Source of the DNA: Martelella lutilitoris
Lineage (GTDB): Bacteria; Pseudomonadota; Alphaproteobacteria; Rhizobiales; Rhizobiaceae
Length of the DNA: 64,000 nt
Assembly (NCBI RefSeq): GCF_016598595.1
Contig: NZ_CP066786.1
Coordinates: forward strand, 78,501 to 142,500
Reading direction: 5' to 3'
In this document: in pieces, positions 12,301 to 20,286 of the stretch
How the letters are laid out: each line of letters begins with the position of its first letter
Position numbering within the stretch: the first letter of the stretch is position 1
Program-made: the position numbers and the translations under genes
The notes under the pieces: generated by a model
Database searches by the model: none
The model's input: only the letters and a program-made list of their open reading frames with translations
Told to the model about the DNA's origin: nothing

Positions 12301-12778
12301 GCTGGCGAGCGAGACCTACGGTCCTGTTTCGGTTCTGCCGACGCCTGCCTATTTCTACGGTCTCGACGAGGGCGACGAGCTCTTCGCCGATCTCGAAGTC
12401 GGCAAGACGATCGTGGTGCAGAACCAGGCGGTCACCAGCCCGGACGAGAAGGGCATGGTCACTGTGTTCTTCGAACTGAACGGCGCGCCGCGCTCGATCA
12501 AGGTGCCGGACCGCGCCCATGGCGCAACGGGCGGGGCCAACCAGAAGGTGGATCCGGCCAACCAGAACCAGATCGGCGCGCCGATGCCGGGCGTGATTTC
12601 CACCGTTGCCGTTTCCGCCGGCCAGCAGGTCTCCTCCGGCGACGTGCTCGTATCCATCGAAGCGATGAAGATGGAAACCGCGCTCCACGCCGATCGCGAC
12701 GGCGTCATCAAGGAAGTCCATGTCAAGGCGGGCGACCAGATCGACGCCAAGGACCTTCTGGTGGTGTTTGAGGACTGA
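9320..12778 (+). CDS. pyc: Pyruvate carboxylase
   Basis: This 1152-residue biotin enzyme makes oxaloacetate from pyruvate and bicarbonate with ATP, replenishing the TCA cycle. Residues 1-460 form biotin carboxylase (ILVANRSEIAIRVFRAA; the glycine-rich ATP loop KASWGGGGRGMR). About residues 535-835 are the carboxyltransferase barrel (LMTDTTMRDGHQSLLATR; FRVFDCLNWVENM). The last 75 residues are the biotin carrier with EAMKMET, in which Lys1117 is the predicted biotin site. The start is TTG, preceded by TGAGGAGG. Length and domain order are those of the single-chain bacterial enzyme. A bidirectional terminator follows. Confidence 0.97.
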   Translation: MPISKILVANRSEIAIRVFRAANELDIKTVAIWAEEDKLALHRFKADESYQVGRGPHLDRDMGPIESYLSIEEVIRVAKLSGADAIHPGYGLLSESPEFVDACAEAGITFIGPKAETMRRLGNKVAARNLAIEVGVPVVPATDPLPDDMAEVERMAEEIGFPVMLKASWGGGGRGMRVIRSKADLAREVTEAKREAKAAFGKDEVYLEKLVERARHVESQILGDTHGNVVHLFERDCSIQRRNQKVVERAPAPYLSEAQRAELAEYSLKIGRATDYIGAGTVEYLMDADTGKFYFIEVNPRIQVEHTVTETVTGIDIVKAQIHILDGAAIGTEESGVPPQEEIYLRGHALQCRITTEDPEHNFIPDYGRITAYRGATGFGIRLDGGTAYSGAVITRFYDPLLEKVTAWAPSPQEAARRMDRALREFRIRGVATNLTFLEAIITHPQFMDYSYTTRFIDETPELFSQVKRADRATKLLTYLADVTVNGHPEVKGRPRPSDEIAAPVVPFIEGDPKPGTKQLLDKMGPEKFAKWMRNEKRVLMTDTTMRDGHQSLLATRMRTHDIATIAGTYARALPELLSLECWGGATFDVSMRFLTEDPWERLAKVRQNAPNLLLQMLLRGANGVGYKNYPDNVVKYFVRQAAAGGIDLFRVFDCLNWVENMRVSMDAVAEEGKLCEAAICYTGDIMNARRPQYDLKYYTDLARELEAAGAHIIAVKDMAGLLKPAAAKMLFTALRDATELPIHFHTHDTSGISAATVLSAIDAGVDAVDAAMDAFSGNTSQPCLGSIVEALKGHERDPGLDTGYIRRISFYWEAVRHQYAAFESDLKGPASEVYLHEMPGGQFTNLKEQARSLGLETRWHEVAQAYADANQMFGDIVKVTPSSKVVGDMALMMVSQDLSVADVENPAKDMSFPDSVISMLKGDLGQPPAGWPEGLQKKALKGDKPYTVRPGSLLEDADLEAERKQAEEKVGREINDFELASYLMYPKVFVDYALASETYGPVSVLPTPAYFYGLDEGDELFADLEVGKTIVVQNQAVTSPDEKGMVTVFFELNGAPRSIKVPDRAHGATGGANQKVDPANQNQIGAPMPGVISTVAVSAGQQVSSGDVLVSIEAMKMETALHADRDGVIKEVHVKAGDQIDAKDLLVVFED

Positions 12779-12806
12779 GACCGGTCCCCGTCCGCCTGAG
12801 ATGTTT

Positions 12807-12836
12807 GAAAACCCCGGTCATTCGGCCGGGGTTTTT
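12807..12836. terminator. Intrinsic terminator shared by pyc and the EamA gene
   Basis: AAAACCCCGG and CCGGGGTTTTT form a GC-rich stem followed by a T run, with a complementary A run on the other side, so it can act in both directions. It sits 29 bases after pyc and overlaps the 3' end of the convergent EamA gene. Confidence 0.85.
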
Positions 12837-13714
12837 GCATGTGCGGGCGTGGCGACGGGCGACGGGGCGGGACCGCCTGTCATGCGGCCGAGCCAGAGGC
12901 TTGCCAGCACCAGCACGGCGCCTGCGGCCTGTAGCGGCGACAAGGCCTGACCGAGCAGGATCCAGCCGAGCAGGACCGCGCTCAAGGGGCTCAGGAAGCC
13001 GAGGAGGGCGGCGCGTGAGGGGCCGATCATGGCGATGCCGCGGAACCAGAAGAAATAGGTGAGCGCCGCGCCGACAAGCCCGAGCCAGGCGAGGCCGATC
13101 AGGTTTTCGGCCGTCGGAACCGGGAAAGCGGGCTCGAGGATGAGAGCCAGCGGCAGGAGCAGCAGGCCGCCGGTGGTCAGTTGCCAGGCGGTGAGCGTCA
13201 GCGGCGGCACGGGAAACTGCCATTTGCGGGTGAGCACCGTGCCGGTCGCCATCGACAACGCGCCGCCGAAGGCAGCGGCAATGCCGAGGGGATCGAGCAC
13301 GGCATTCGGCGACAGTACGAGAAAGGCTACGCCTGCGAGCCCGCCGAGCGCGGCCAGCACGCCGAGCGGCCGGATCGCTGTGCCAAGCGCTGCGCGCGAC
13401 AGAAACAGCACGATCAACGGCTGGGTCGCGCCAAGGGTTGCGGCAACGCCGCCGGGCAGGCGATAGGCGGCAACGAAGAGCAGGCTCCAGAACAGCGCGA
13501 AGTTCAGGAAACCGAGCGCAAACAGGCGCGGCAGCATGGCGGGGGACGGAAATTGCCGGACCACGAGAAGCAGGATCAGACCTGCCGGTAGCGCCCGCAG
13601 GAGGCCGAGCGTCAGGGGCAGACCGGGCGGCAGAAGCTCGGTGGTGACGATATAGGTGCTGCCCCAGATGGCGGGCGCCAGTGCGGTCAGCAGGACATCG
13701 GATGTTTTCGGCAT
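12818..13714 (-). CDS. EamA-family (DMT superfamily) transporter
   Basis: A 298-residue, ten-helix inner-membrane protein with two EamA repeats (about residues 5-135 and 147-282). It opens PKTSDVLLTALAPAIWGSTYIV, and WGSTY is characteristic of these drug/metabolite exporters. Other family segments are GFLNFALFWSLLFVAAYRLPGG and GAALTYFFWFRGIAMIGPS. The start is the second in-frame ATG, which has GGAGG upstream. It is divergent from a MarR regulator, with two identical palindromes between them, so ligand-controlled efflux is a reasonable inference. The substrate is unknown. Confidence 0.88.
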   Translation of the reverse strand: MPKTSDVLLTALAPAIWGSTYIVTTELLPPGLPLTLGLLRALPAGLILLLVVRQFPSPAMLPRLFALGFLNFALFWSLLFVAAYRLPGGVAATLGATQPLIVLFLSRAALGTAIRPLGVLAALGGLAGVAFLVLSPNAVLDPLGIAAAFGGALSMATGTVLTRKWQFPVPPLTLTAWQLTTGGLLLLPLALILEPAFPVPTAENLIGLAWLGLVGAALTYFFWFRGIAMIGPSRAALLGFLSPLSAVLLGWILLGQALSPLQAAGAVLVLASLWLGRMTGGPAPSPVATPAHAKTPAE

Positions 13715-13728
13715 GGCTGCCTCCATTT

Positions 13729-13770
13729 ATCTTGACGTCAAACTATATGGATATGACTTGACGTCAAGAT
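13729..13770. promoter_or_regulatory. Two MarR-type operator palindromes between the EamA and marR genes
   Basis: The perfect palindrome TTGACGTCAA occurs at 13732-13741 and 13758-13767, 26 bases apart, each within a wider TATCTTGACGTCAA-type match. Both lie in the 78-base divergent intergenic region and likely overlap both promoters. Binding by the adjacent MarR protein is inferred from this layout. Confidence 0.65.
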
Positions 13771-13792
13771 AGAATCTCAGCATGGTTCCGCC

Positions 13793-14275
13793 ATGGATCA
13801 TGTCGACAGTATTCTTGCCGAGTGGCAGGCCGAGCGTCCGGACCTCGACGCCATGCCGATGGGCGTCATGGGACGCCTCAAACGGCTGCAGCAGCATCTT
13901 GCGCGTAATCTCGAGACGGTGTTTTCGCGCTACGGGCTGAACGCCGCGAGTTTCGACGTGCTGGCAACGCTGAGGCGTTCCGGACCGCCCTATGCGCTCT
14001 CGCCCTCGGCGCTGATGGACCGGACGATGGTCTCCTCCGGCACGATGACCAATAGGCTCGACCGGCTGGAGGCGGCGGGTTTCATCTCGCGTAAGCGCAA
14101 TCCGGAGGATGGGCGCGGCTTCGTCATCGCACTGTCAGACAAGGGCTTCGCCCTGATCGACGAGGCGGTAAGCGCCCATGTCGAGAACCAGCACAGGCTG
14201 ATTGCATCCCTGCCGATGGAAGACCGCGCGGCGCTGGACAGACTGCTGGCCAAATGGCTGGCGGCGTTTGAATGA
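13793..14275 (+). CDS. MarR family transcriptional regulator
   Basis: A 160-residue dimeric winged-helix repressor. The HTH is in residues 50-95 (FDVLATLRRSG, then LMDRTMVSSGTMTNRLDRLEAAGF), followed by the wing with the hallmark arginine/aspartate pair RKRNPEDGRGF and C-terminal dimer helices. The divergent EamA exporter gene is its probable target, through two TTGACGTCAA palindromes. The inducing ligand is likely a substrate of that exporter, but nothing in the sequence names it. Confidence 0.9.
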   Translation: MDHVDSILAEWQAERPDLDAMPMGVMGRLKRLQQHLARNLETVFSRYGLNAASFDVLATLRRSGPPYALSPSALMDRTMVSSGTMTNRLDRLEAAGFISRKRNPEDGRGFVIALSDKGFALIDEAVSAHVENQHRLIASLPMEDRAALDRLLAKWLAAFE

Positions 14276-14298
14276 GCGCCGCCGGGCGGGAAGGACAA

Positions 14299-14325
14299 AG
14301 GCCGGACGCGCCTGGCATCCGGCCT
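14299..14325. terminator. Hairpin between convergent marR and OYE genes
   Basis: AGGCCGGA pairs perfectly with TCCGGCCT around an 11-base loop in the 62-base gap between two convergent genes. No clear T tract is present on either side. Confidence 0.5.
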
Positions 14326-14337
14326 CCTTCGCAAAAC

Positions 14338-15462
14338 TCAGACAAGCTCGGCGAGCGTTTCACGTGAAAAGGCCTGAAGCTTGTCGATCTCGCCGGCCTC
14401 GACCTTCTTCACCCATTCGGGATCCTTGATCAGCGCGCGGCCGACGGCGATCAAATCGAACTCGTCCTTTTCCATGCGGCTGACCAGCTTCTCAAGTCCG
14501 GAGGCGGAGGTTTCAGCGCCGCCGAAGGAGCCGAGGAAATCCGCGCCGTCAAGGCCGACAGACCCGACCGAAATCGTCGGCACGCCGGTGATCTTCTTGG
14601 CCCAGCCGGCGAAGTTGAGGCCGTTTTCGCCGTCGATTTCGGGAAATTCCGGTTCCCAGAAGCGGCGCTGCGAGCAGTGGAGCATGTCGGCGCCGGCATC
14701 CACCAGCGGCTCCAGCCACTCGGCCATCCCGTCCGGCGTGGTGGCGATCTTCGCATTGTAGTCCTGCTGCTTCCACTGGCTGAGGCGGATGATCACCGGC
14801 ATGGCGTCGGAGACGGCCTCGCGCACGGCCTTGATAATCTCGGCGGCAAAGCGCGCGCGCTCGCCAATCGCCGGTCCGCCCCAGCGGTCCTCGCGCAGGT
14901 TCAGCTCCGGCCAGAAAAACTGGTCGATCAGATAGCCATGGGCGCCGTGCAGTTCCACCACATCGAAGCCGAGGCGCTCGGCATCCGCCGCGGCCCTGGC
15001 AAAAGCGGCAATCGTGTCGGCAATGTCTTCCTCGCTCATGGCGTGGCCGCGCTTCTCGCCCGGCTTGACGAAACCGGAGGGGCTTTCGGTCTCATCGGGG
15101 TTCGGCGGATAATCGGCGCTGGCTATGGTGTTGGCCACATGCCAGATCTGCGGCCCCATCCTGCCGCCGGCCGCATGAACCGTGTCGATCACGTTTTTCC
15201 ACCCTGCGAGCGCTCTCTCTCCATGGAAATCCGGAATGCCGGGAAGGTTCTTCGAGTTGGGGCGGTCGACAACGGTGCCTTCGGAAAGGATCAGGCCGAC
15301 ATCGCTCTCGGCGCGGCGGCGGTAGTAATCGGCAACATTCTGGCCGGGCACGCCGTCCGGCGAAAAGCCGCGCGTCATCGGCGCCATCACGATCCGGTTC
15401 TTCAGTTCAAGCGATTTGAGTTTGAAGGGCCGGAACAGGGCCTCATTGGCGGAGTTTGACAT
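14338..15462 (-). CDS. Old Yellow Enzyme family NADH:flavin oxidoreductase
   Basis: A 374-residue FMN-dependent TIM-barrel ene-reductase that reduces activated C=C bonds of enones or similar electrophiles with NAD(P)H. Visible family motifs are LKNRIVMAPMTRG near the N-terminus (FMN binding), FDVVELHGAHGYLIDQFFWP with the histidine pair region, and LIAVGRALIKDPEW close to the C-terminus. The length matches 12-oxophytodienoate-reductase-type members. It is divergent from an HxlR regulator, a common pairing for electrophile-inducible reductases. The natural substrate cannot be deduced. Confidence 0.9.
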   Translation of the reverse strand: MSNSANEALFRPFKLKSLELKNRIVMAPMTRGFSPDGVPGQNVADYYRRRAESDVGLILSEGTVVDRPNSKNLPGIPDFHGERALAGWKNVIDTVHAAGGRMGPQIWHVANTIASADYPPNPDETESPSGFVKPGEKRGHAMSEEDIADTIAAFARAAADAERLGFDVVELHGAHGYLIDQFFWPELNLREDRWGGPAIGERARFAAEIIKAVREAVSDAMPVIIRLSQWKQQDYNAKIATTPDGMAEWLEPLVDAGADMLHCSQRRFWEPEFPEIDGENGLNFAGWAKKITGVPTISVGSVGLDGADFLGSFGGAETSASGLEKLVSRMEKDEFDLIAVGRALIKDPEWVKKVEAGEIDKLQAFSRETLAELV

Positions 15463-15502
15463 TTCGGTTTCCTTTACAGCCTTGGGAGGACTTCTGGCGG
15501 CA

Positions 15503-15557
15503 TAGGTATAAATTATGGACTTAGTGTCAATAAGGCATTATGAGTTGCCTAGGTATA
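15503..15557. promoter_or_regulatory. Candidate HxlR operator region
   Basis: The 108-base divergent gap holds the direct repeat TAGGTATA (15503-15510 and 15550-15557) and an inverted repeat AGGCA/TGCCT (15533-15537 and 15546-15550). Both are plausible regulator contacts. Neither is confirmed. Confidence 0.35.
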
Positions 15558-15570
15558 GATGAGGTGACCT

Positions 15571-15945
15571 ATGGCGCATGATCCATCCCGATGCCCGAAT
15601 TTCCAGGTGGATTGCATCAACCGAAAGATTCTCGACCAGATTTCCGGCAAATGGTCGATCATGGTTTTGACCATGCTTGGCTATGGCCCGCACCGGTTCA
15701 ACGCGATCAAGAAGCAGCTCGAAGGCATCAGCCAGAAAGCGCTGACCGATACGCTGCGCAAGCTCGAGCGCAATGGCGTCGTCAACCGCAGGGTGCTACC
15801 AACGTCTCCCGTCGGCGTGGAATATGAGCTGACGGCGCTCGGTCAGTCTCTGCGCACGCATGTCATCGCGCTTTATACCTGGACCGAGGAGAACGGAGAG
15901 GAAATTTCCCGCGCTCAGGCCGCATTCGATGAACGCGCCGCCTGA
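15571..15945 (+). CDS. HxlR family winged-helix regulator
   Basis: A 124-residue regulator with the HxlR layout: an early cysteine (RCPNFQVDC), the helix ISGKWSIMVLTML, and the recognition helix ISQKALTDTLRKLERNGVVNR followed by a wing (VEYELTALGQSL). Cysteine-bearing HxlR proteins often respond to reactive electrophiles or aldehydes; the two N-terminal cysteines make that possible here. The divergent OYE gene is the likely target. It is convergent with trcR across a terminator. Confidence 0.9.
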   Translation: MAHDPSRCPNFQVDCINRKILDQISGKWSIMVLTMLGYGPHRFNAIKKQLEGISQKALTDTLRKLERNGVVNRRVLPTSPVGVEYELTALGQSLRTHVIALYTWTEENGEEISRAQAAFDERAA

Positions 15946-15978
15946 ACGATCAATCCTCGTCAGCCAATTGAAAGCAAA

Positions 15979-15997
15979 AGGGGGCGCGCGGCCCCCT
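15979..15997 (-). terminator. Intrinsic terminator of trcR
   Basis: Read on the minus strand, AGGGGGC and GCCCCCT form a 7-bp stem with a 5-base GC loop, followed by TTTTGCTTTC. It lies in the gap between convergent trcR and the HxlR gene, and mainly serves trcR. Confidence 0.6.
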
Positions 15998-16028
15998 CCT
16001 GAAATCACGCTGTAATGACGCCCGCTGG

Positions 16029-16736
16029 TCAGCGGTTGTCATCATCCTCGTCTTCATCGCCTTCATTCTTCAGCGACGCAAAGCGCGAGAACACCTCGTC
16101 GGCAGACATGCCCTTGTCTTCCTGCGATGTGTTGACGCTGTCGCCGAGGCTTTCCATCTCGCTTGCAGAAGCCAGACGGGCATTGTCGAGTTCCTCGGCC
16201 GACGGGAGAGGGCGGTCCTTGGCCGATTTTTCGACTTCGAGATCAAGGTCTATCTGGCTGCAGAGGCCGAGCGTCACCGGATCCATCGGCGTCAGATTGG
16301 CCGAGTTCCAGTGGGTGCGGTCACGGATCTGCTCGATCGTCGACTTGGTGGTGCCGACGAGGCGCGAAATCTGCGCGTCCTTCAGTTCCGGATGATTGCG
16401 CACCAGCCAGAGAATGGCGTTCGGGCGGTCCTGACGCTTGGAGACCGGCGTATAGCGCGGGCCCTTGCGTTTGGATTCCGGCACCCGCACCTTCGGCTCG
16501 GAAAGTTTCAGCTTGTGGTTCGGATTGTTCTCCGCGCGCGCGATCTCGTCACGAGAAAGCTGGCCGGTCGAGATCGGGTCGAGGCCCTTGATGCCCTGCG
16601 CGCTCTCGCCGTCGGCAATGGCCTTGACTTCCAGCGGGTGGAGCTTGCACAGCTCGGCAATCTGATCGAACGACAAGGCCGTGTTGTCCACGAGCCATAC
16701 GGCTGTCGCCTTGGGCATAAGCAGCTTTTGTGCCAT
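16029..16736 (-). CDS. trcR: Cell cycle transcriptional regulator TrcR (DUF1013)
   Basis: A 235-residue protein typical of alphaproteobacteria. It begins MAQKLLMPKATAVWLVDNTAL, then has a helix-rich core (FDQIAELCKLHPLEVKAIADGE; ILWLVRNHPELKDAQISRL; VGTTKSTIEQIRDRTHWNS) and an acidic tail ending DEDEDDDNR. The family, DUF1013, is annotated as a cell-cycle transcription regulator, a function known from the family rather than shown here. The frame is open for 36 more codons upstream, but the start at 16736 gives the conserved N-terminus. It is divergent from acs. Confidence 0.88.
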   Translation of the reverse strand: MAQKLLMPKATAVWLVDNTALSFDQIAELCKLHPLEVKAIADGESAQGIKGLDPISTGQLSRDEIARAENNPNHKLKLSEPKVRVPESKRKGPRYTPVSKRQDRPNAILWLVRNHPELKDAQISRLVGTTKSTIEQIRDRTHWNSANLTPMDPVTLGLCSQIDLDLEVEKSAKDRPLPSAEELDNARLASASEMESLGDSVNTSQEDKGMSADEVFSRFASLKNEGDEDEDDDNR

Positions 16737-16865
16737 TGGATAAAGTCCTTCTGTCGTCCGCGCCGGTGTCGCGGTCCGTGGGTTTTTGCCACAATTTCCG
16801 GGAATAGTTGAGGCCCATATAATCCCTTCACGCTTCGAATGCAATCACGTCGAAACAATTGACGA

Positions 16866-16883
16866 ATGTCTTATTGAAGACAT
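16866..16883. promoter_or_regulatory. Inverted repeat upstream of acs
   Basis: ATGTCTT and AAGACAT form a perfect 7-bp inverted repeat with a 4-base spacer, 52 bases before the acs start. It may be an operator or part of the promoter region between trcR and acs. No regulator is assigned. Confidence 0.35.
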
Positions 16884-16934
16884 CGCACGAGCCTGTATGA
16901 ATGGGGCAACGGAGGAATTTCTGAGGAGGAAAGT

Positions 16935-18893
16935 ATGTCAGGCAAGACATATCCGGTTTTGAAGCCGGCAAAGACGCGCGCTCTGATCGATGCGAACAAA
17001 TACGAGAAATGGTATCAGGAAAGCGTTGAGGAACCGGAGATCTTCTGGGACCGTCATGGCCGGCGGATCGACTGGTTCAAGCCCTATACCAAGGTCAAGA
17101 ACACGTCGTTCACCGGCCGGGTCTCGATCAAGTGGTTCGAGGACGGGCAGACCAATGTCTCCTATAACTGTATCGACCGGCACCTGAAGACGCACGGGGA
17201 ACAGACCGCCATCATCTGGGAAGGCGACAACCCCTATATCGACAAGAAGATCACCTATAACCAGCTTTACGATCAGGTCTGCCGCATGGCAAACGTGATG
17301 AAGAAGCACGGCGTCAAGAAAGGCGACCGGGTGACGATCTACATGCCGATGGTGCCGGAAGCGGCCTATGCGATGCTCGCTTGCGCGCGCATCGGCGCCA
17401 TTCATTCGGTGGTCTTTGCCGGTTTCTCGCCGGAAGCGCTCGCCGGCCGCATCGTCGATTGCGAATCGACCTTCGTGATCACCTGCGATCAGGGCGTGCG
17501 CGGCGGCAAGCCGATCCAGCTCAAGGAAAATGTCGACCTCGCCATCGATATCGCCGCCAAGCAGTATGTCATGGTCAACCATGTGCTCTGCGTGCGCCGT
17601 ACCGGCGGCCATGTCGGCTGGGCCCGCGGGCGCGATCTCTGGTATCACGAGGAAATCAAGACGGTGAAGGGCGATTGCCCGCCGGTAAAGATGCGCGCGG
17701 AAGACCCGCTGTTCATCCTCTATACCTCCGGTTCGACGGGCAAGCCGAAGGGCGTGCTGCACACCACCGGTGGCTATCTCGTCTGGGCCTCGATGACGCA
17801 TGAATATGTCTTCGACTACAAGGAGGGCGAGATCTTCTGGTGCGCGGCCGATGTCGGCTGGGTCACAGGCCATTCCTATATCGTCTACGGGCCGCTCGCC
17901 AATTGCGCGACGACGGTGATGTTCGAAGGGGTCCCGACCTTCCCGGATTCCGGCCGCTTCTGGGAGGTGGTCGACAAGCATCAGGTCAATATCCTCTACA
18001 CCGCTCCGACGGCTATCCGCGCGCTGATGGGGGCTGGCGACGATCTGGTGAAGAAATCCTCGCGCGAAAGCCTGCGCCTGCTCGGCTCGGTCGGCGAGCC
18101 GATCAACCCGGAAGCCTGGGAATGGTATTACCGCGTCGTTGGCGAGGAGCGCTGCCCGATCGTCGATACCTGGTGGCAGACGGAAACCGGCGGCATGATG
18201 ATCACGCCGCTGCCGGGCGTGACCGACCTGAAGCCCGGTTCGGCCACCAAGCCCTTCTTCGGGGTCAAGCCGCAACTGGTGGACAACGAGGGCAAGGTGC
18301 TGGAAGGCGCGGCCGACGGCAATCTCTGCATCACCGACAGCTGGCCGGGGCAGGCGCGCTCGGTCTATGGCGACCATCACCGTTTCGTCCAGACCTATTT
18401 CTCCACCTACAAGGGGAAATATTTCACCGGCGACGGCTGCCGACGCGACGAGGACGGCTATTACTGGATCACCGGCCGCGTCGACGATGTGCTCAACGTT
18501 TCCGGCCACCGTCTCGGCACGGCGGAAATCGAGAGCGCGCTGGTCTCGCACCATTTCGTGTCGGAGGCCGCGGTCGTCGGCTATCCGCATCCGGTCAAGG
18601 GGCAGGGCATTTATTGCTATGTCACGCTGATGAGCGAGCACGAGCCTGATGAGGCGCTCCGGCAGGAACTGATCAAGTGGGTGCGTGCCGAAATCGGCCC
18701 GATCGCGACGCCGGACAAGATTCAGTTCGCGCCCGGCCTGCCGAAGACGCGTTCCGGCAAGATCATGCGCCGCATCCTCAGAAAGATCGCCGAGGACGAT
18801 TTCGGTGCGCTGGGCGATACATCGACGCTCGCCGACCCCGGCGTCGTCGACGACCTCATCGAGAACCGCCAGAACAAGTCCAAGGCGGCGTAA
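16935..18893 (+). CDS. acs: Acetyl-CoA synthetase (acetate-CoA ligase, AMP-forming)
   Basis: A 652-residue enzyme that activates acetate to acetyl-CoA through acetyl-AMP, the same length as the enterobacterial enzyme. The adenylation P-loop [11 protein letters not shown], the acetate-pocket region [23 protein letters not shown] and the C-terminal SGKIMRR are all present. Lys609 in that last motif is the residue regulated by reversible acetylation in known homologues. The start is ATG with GAGGAGGAAAG upstream. The gene stands alone, divergent from trcR, and is followed by a hairpin. It fits growth on acetate or on two-carbon products of aromatic breakdown. Confidence 0.96.
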   Translation: MSGKTYPVLKPAKTRALIDANKYEKWYQESVEEPEIFWDRHGRRIDWFKPYTKVKNTSFTGRVSIKWFEDGQTNVSYNCIDRHLKTHGEQTAIIWEGDNPYIDKKITYNQLYDQVCRMANVMKKHGVKKGDRVTIYMPMVPEAAYAMLACARIGAIHSVVFAGFSPEALAGRIVDCESTFVITCDQGVRGGKPIQLKENVDLAIDIAAKQYVMVNHVLCVRRTGGHVGWARGRDLWYHEEIKTVKGDCPPVKMRAEDPLFILYTSGSTGKPKGVLHTTGGYLVWASMTHEYVFDYKEGEIFWCAADVGWVTGHSYIVYGPLANCATTVMFEGVPTFPDSGRFWEVVDKHQVNILYTAPTAIRALMGAGDDLVKKSSRESLRLLGSVGEPINPEAWEWYYRVVGEERCPIVDTWWQTETGGMMITPLPGVTDLKPGSATKPFFGVKPQLVDNEGKVLEGAADGNLCITDSWPGQARSVYGDHHRFVQTYFSTYKGKYFTGDGCRRDEDGYYWITGRVDDVLNVSGHRLGTAEIESALVSHHFVSEAAVVGYPHPVKGQGIYCYVTLMSEHEPDEALRQELIKWVRAEIGPIATPDKIQFAPGLPKTRSGKIMRRILRKIAEDDFGALGDTSTLADPGVVDDLIENRQNKSKAA

Positions 18894-18903
18894 CATGAGA
18901 TCG

Positions 18904-18928
18904 GCGAGCCGCCGTCAAGGCGGCTCGC
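18904..18928 (+). terminator. Hairpin after acs
   Basis: A perfect 10-bp GC-rich stem (GCGAGCCGCC with GGCGGCTCGC) and a 5-base loop begin 11 bases after the acs stop codon. It lacks a T tract. Confidence 0.5.
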
Positions 18929-19128
18929 ACCACACTGGAATTGTCTGTTGCTGACAAGCGCTGTTGTCCATCTTTACCTGGCCCTTGAGCCAAAGCGGAC
19001 GGGTTTCAGGTTTCGAGAACCGTCAAAGAGGGTTGAAAACCTCGTATTTTGCACATTTTCCTGGTTTTCAAAACATCGTCTTTTCTCCGCCTATCCGATT
19101 GAACAAGATCCTATCCACCCCATTCAGT

Positions 19129-19241
19129 GTCATCCTCGGGCTTGACCCGAGGATCCAGGCCACACGGCAAGCGGCTGCAGGATTCTTTCCGAACTCGATG
19201 GCCAGCATCGCCTGGATGCTCGGGTCAAGCCCGAGCATGAC
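19129..19241. repeat. Pair of inverted REP-like palindromic units
   Basis: Two hairpin units face each other: 19132-19154 (ATCCTCGGG...CCCGAGGAT) and 19216-19238 (ATGCTCGGG...CCCGAGCAT), with flanking GTCAT and ATCCAGG also in inverted order. After inversion the two units differ by a C/G swap on one arm matched by a G/C swap on the other, which keeps the stem intact. Such units are common between rhizobial genes. They occupy part of the 619-base gap between acs and the deoR-type gene; outside them, the acs hairpin and the TGCAC repeats I see no gene there. Confidence 0.7.
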
Positions 19242-19465
19242 GCAGGTGGGAGGGGGGAAATGGCCATCAAGGAGCCGAGATCCCGAACAAGCTTGGCCGC
19301 GGTTGGCGGAGCCGCAAATCGGTGCGCCTGGGCCGGTGTGAGGTGACCCGCATACGGGCCAAACTGATATCCTTACCAAAAGCCCAGACAGAAGGAATGC
19401 GCGTCGAGCAGATTGGTTGGAAAGATAAGTAACGTGCGCTCGGAGCCCGCCCATTTTCCCTTGCA

Positions 19466-19500
19466 TGCACGTTCAAACCGGAATATGCACGTTTCTGCAC
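19466..19500. promoter_or_regulatory. Phased TGCAC direct repeats before the DeoR gene
   Basis: TGCAC occurs at 19466, 19486 and 19496, extended to TGCACGTT in the first two. Spacings of 20 and 10 bases put all three on one face of the helix. They end 15 bases before the preferred start codon, consistent with an autoregulatory operator for the DeoR protein. Confidence 0.45.
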
Positions 19501-19515
19501 GATTTGGACACGGCC

Positions 19516-20286
19516 ATGCATCTGATCCGCGAAAGACAGGACATCATTCTTCAACGGCTGAAGACCGGCAACCGGGTTCTGGCTGCTGATCTGGCAACTG
19601 AATTCGCCGTTTCCGAAGACACGATCCGCCGTGACCTGAGGGAGCTGGCCGCGCGCGGCCTGTGCGAGCGGGTCTATGGCGGGGCGTTGCCCGTTGCGCC
19701 GGCCGCGGGGCCGCTGAAGGCCCGCGACAACAAGGATGACGCGGAGAAGCAGGCGCTCGGCCGCCTGCTTGCCAGTGAAATCCGCGATGGCATGAGCGTA
19801 TTTCTCGATGCCTCCAGCACGAACATCGCCGCCGCCCGCTCCCTGCCGGAAAACCTTCACGGCTTCATCGTCACCAATGCGCCGGCGATCGCGGCCGCGC
19901 TCGACGGGCACCGGACGCTCGATGTGATCATGATCGGCGGCCGCATCCACCGCGAGGTCGGCGGGGCCATCGGCGCGGGCGCGATCGAAGACCTTCAGGC
20001 TTTCCATTTCGATCTCTGTCTGCTCGGCGCCTGCGGGATCGACGTCGAGGCGGGACTGACTTGCTTTCACTACGAGGACGCCCTGTTCAAGCGCGAGGCG
20101 GCGGCCTGCGCCCGCCGCGTGGTCACCGCCATGACGGCGGCAAAATTTGCCACGCGCGCCCCCTGTAGCGTCATCGCGCTTGATGCGCTCGACGCGCTGG
20201 CTGTTCCGGAAATGCTCGACGCCGCGGCGCGGGCAGCGCTCGAGGAGACCGGCCTGGAGCTGATCGGGAAGGGAGCGGAACGATGA
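19516..20286 (+). CDS. DeoR/GlpR family transcriptional regulator
   Basis: A 256-residue regulator. The N-terminal winged helix (ERQDIILQRLKTGNRVLAAD, then FAVSEDTIRRDLRELAARGL) is the DeoR signature. The rest is the sugar-phosphate isomerase-like sensor domain (VFLDASSTNIAAARSL; FIVTNAPAIA; VIMIGGRIHREVGGAIG). An ATG 51 bases upstream is possible, but it would place the phased repeats inside the gene and add residues absent from the family. It overlaps the VOC gene by 4 bases and probably controls this three-gene operon. The effector is likely a phosphorylated sugar or polyol. Confidence 0.9.
   Translation: MHLIRERQDIILQRLKTGNRVLAADLATEFAVSEDTIRRDLRELAARGLCERVYGGALPVAPAAGPLKARDNKDDAEKQALGRLLASEIRDGMSVFLDASSTNIAAARSLPENLHGFIVTNAPAIAAALDGHRTLDVIMIGGRIHREVGGAIGAGAIEDLQAFHFDLCLLGACGIDVEAGLTCFHYEDALFKREAAACARRVVTAMTAAKFATRAPCSVIALDALDALAVPEMLDAAARAALEETGLELIGKGAER

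Noticed and set aside
16938..18896. A 652-codon open frame antisense to acs
   Set aside because: Exactly opposite a fully recognisable acetyl-CoA synthetase; its composition is that of an antisense shadow.
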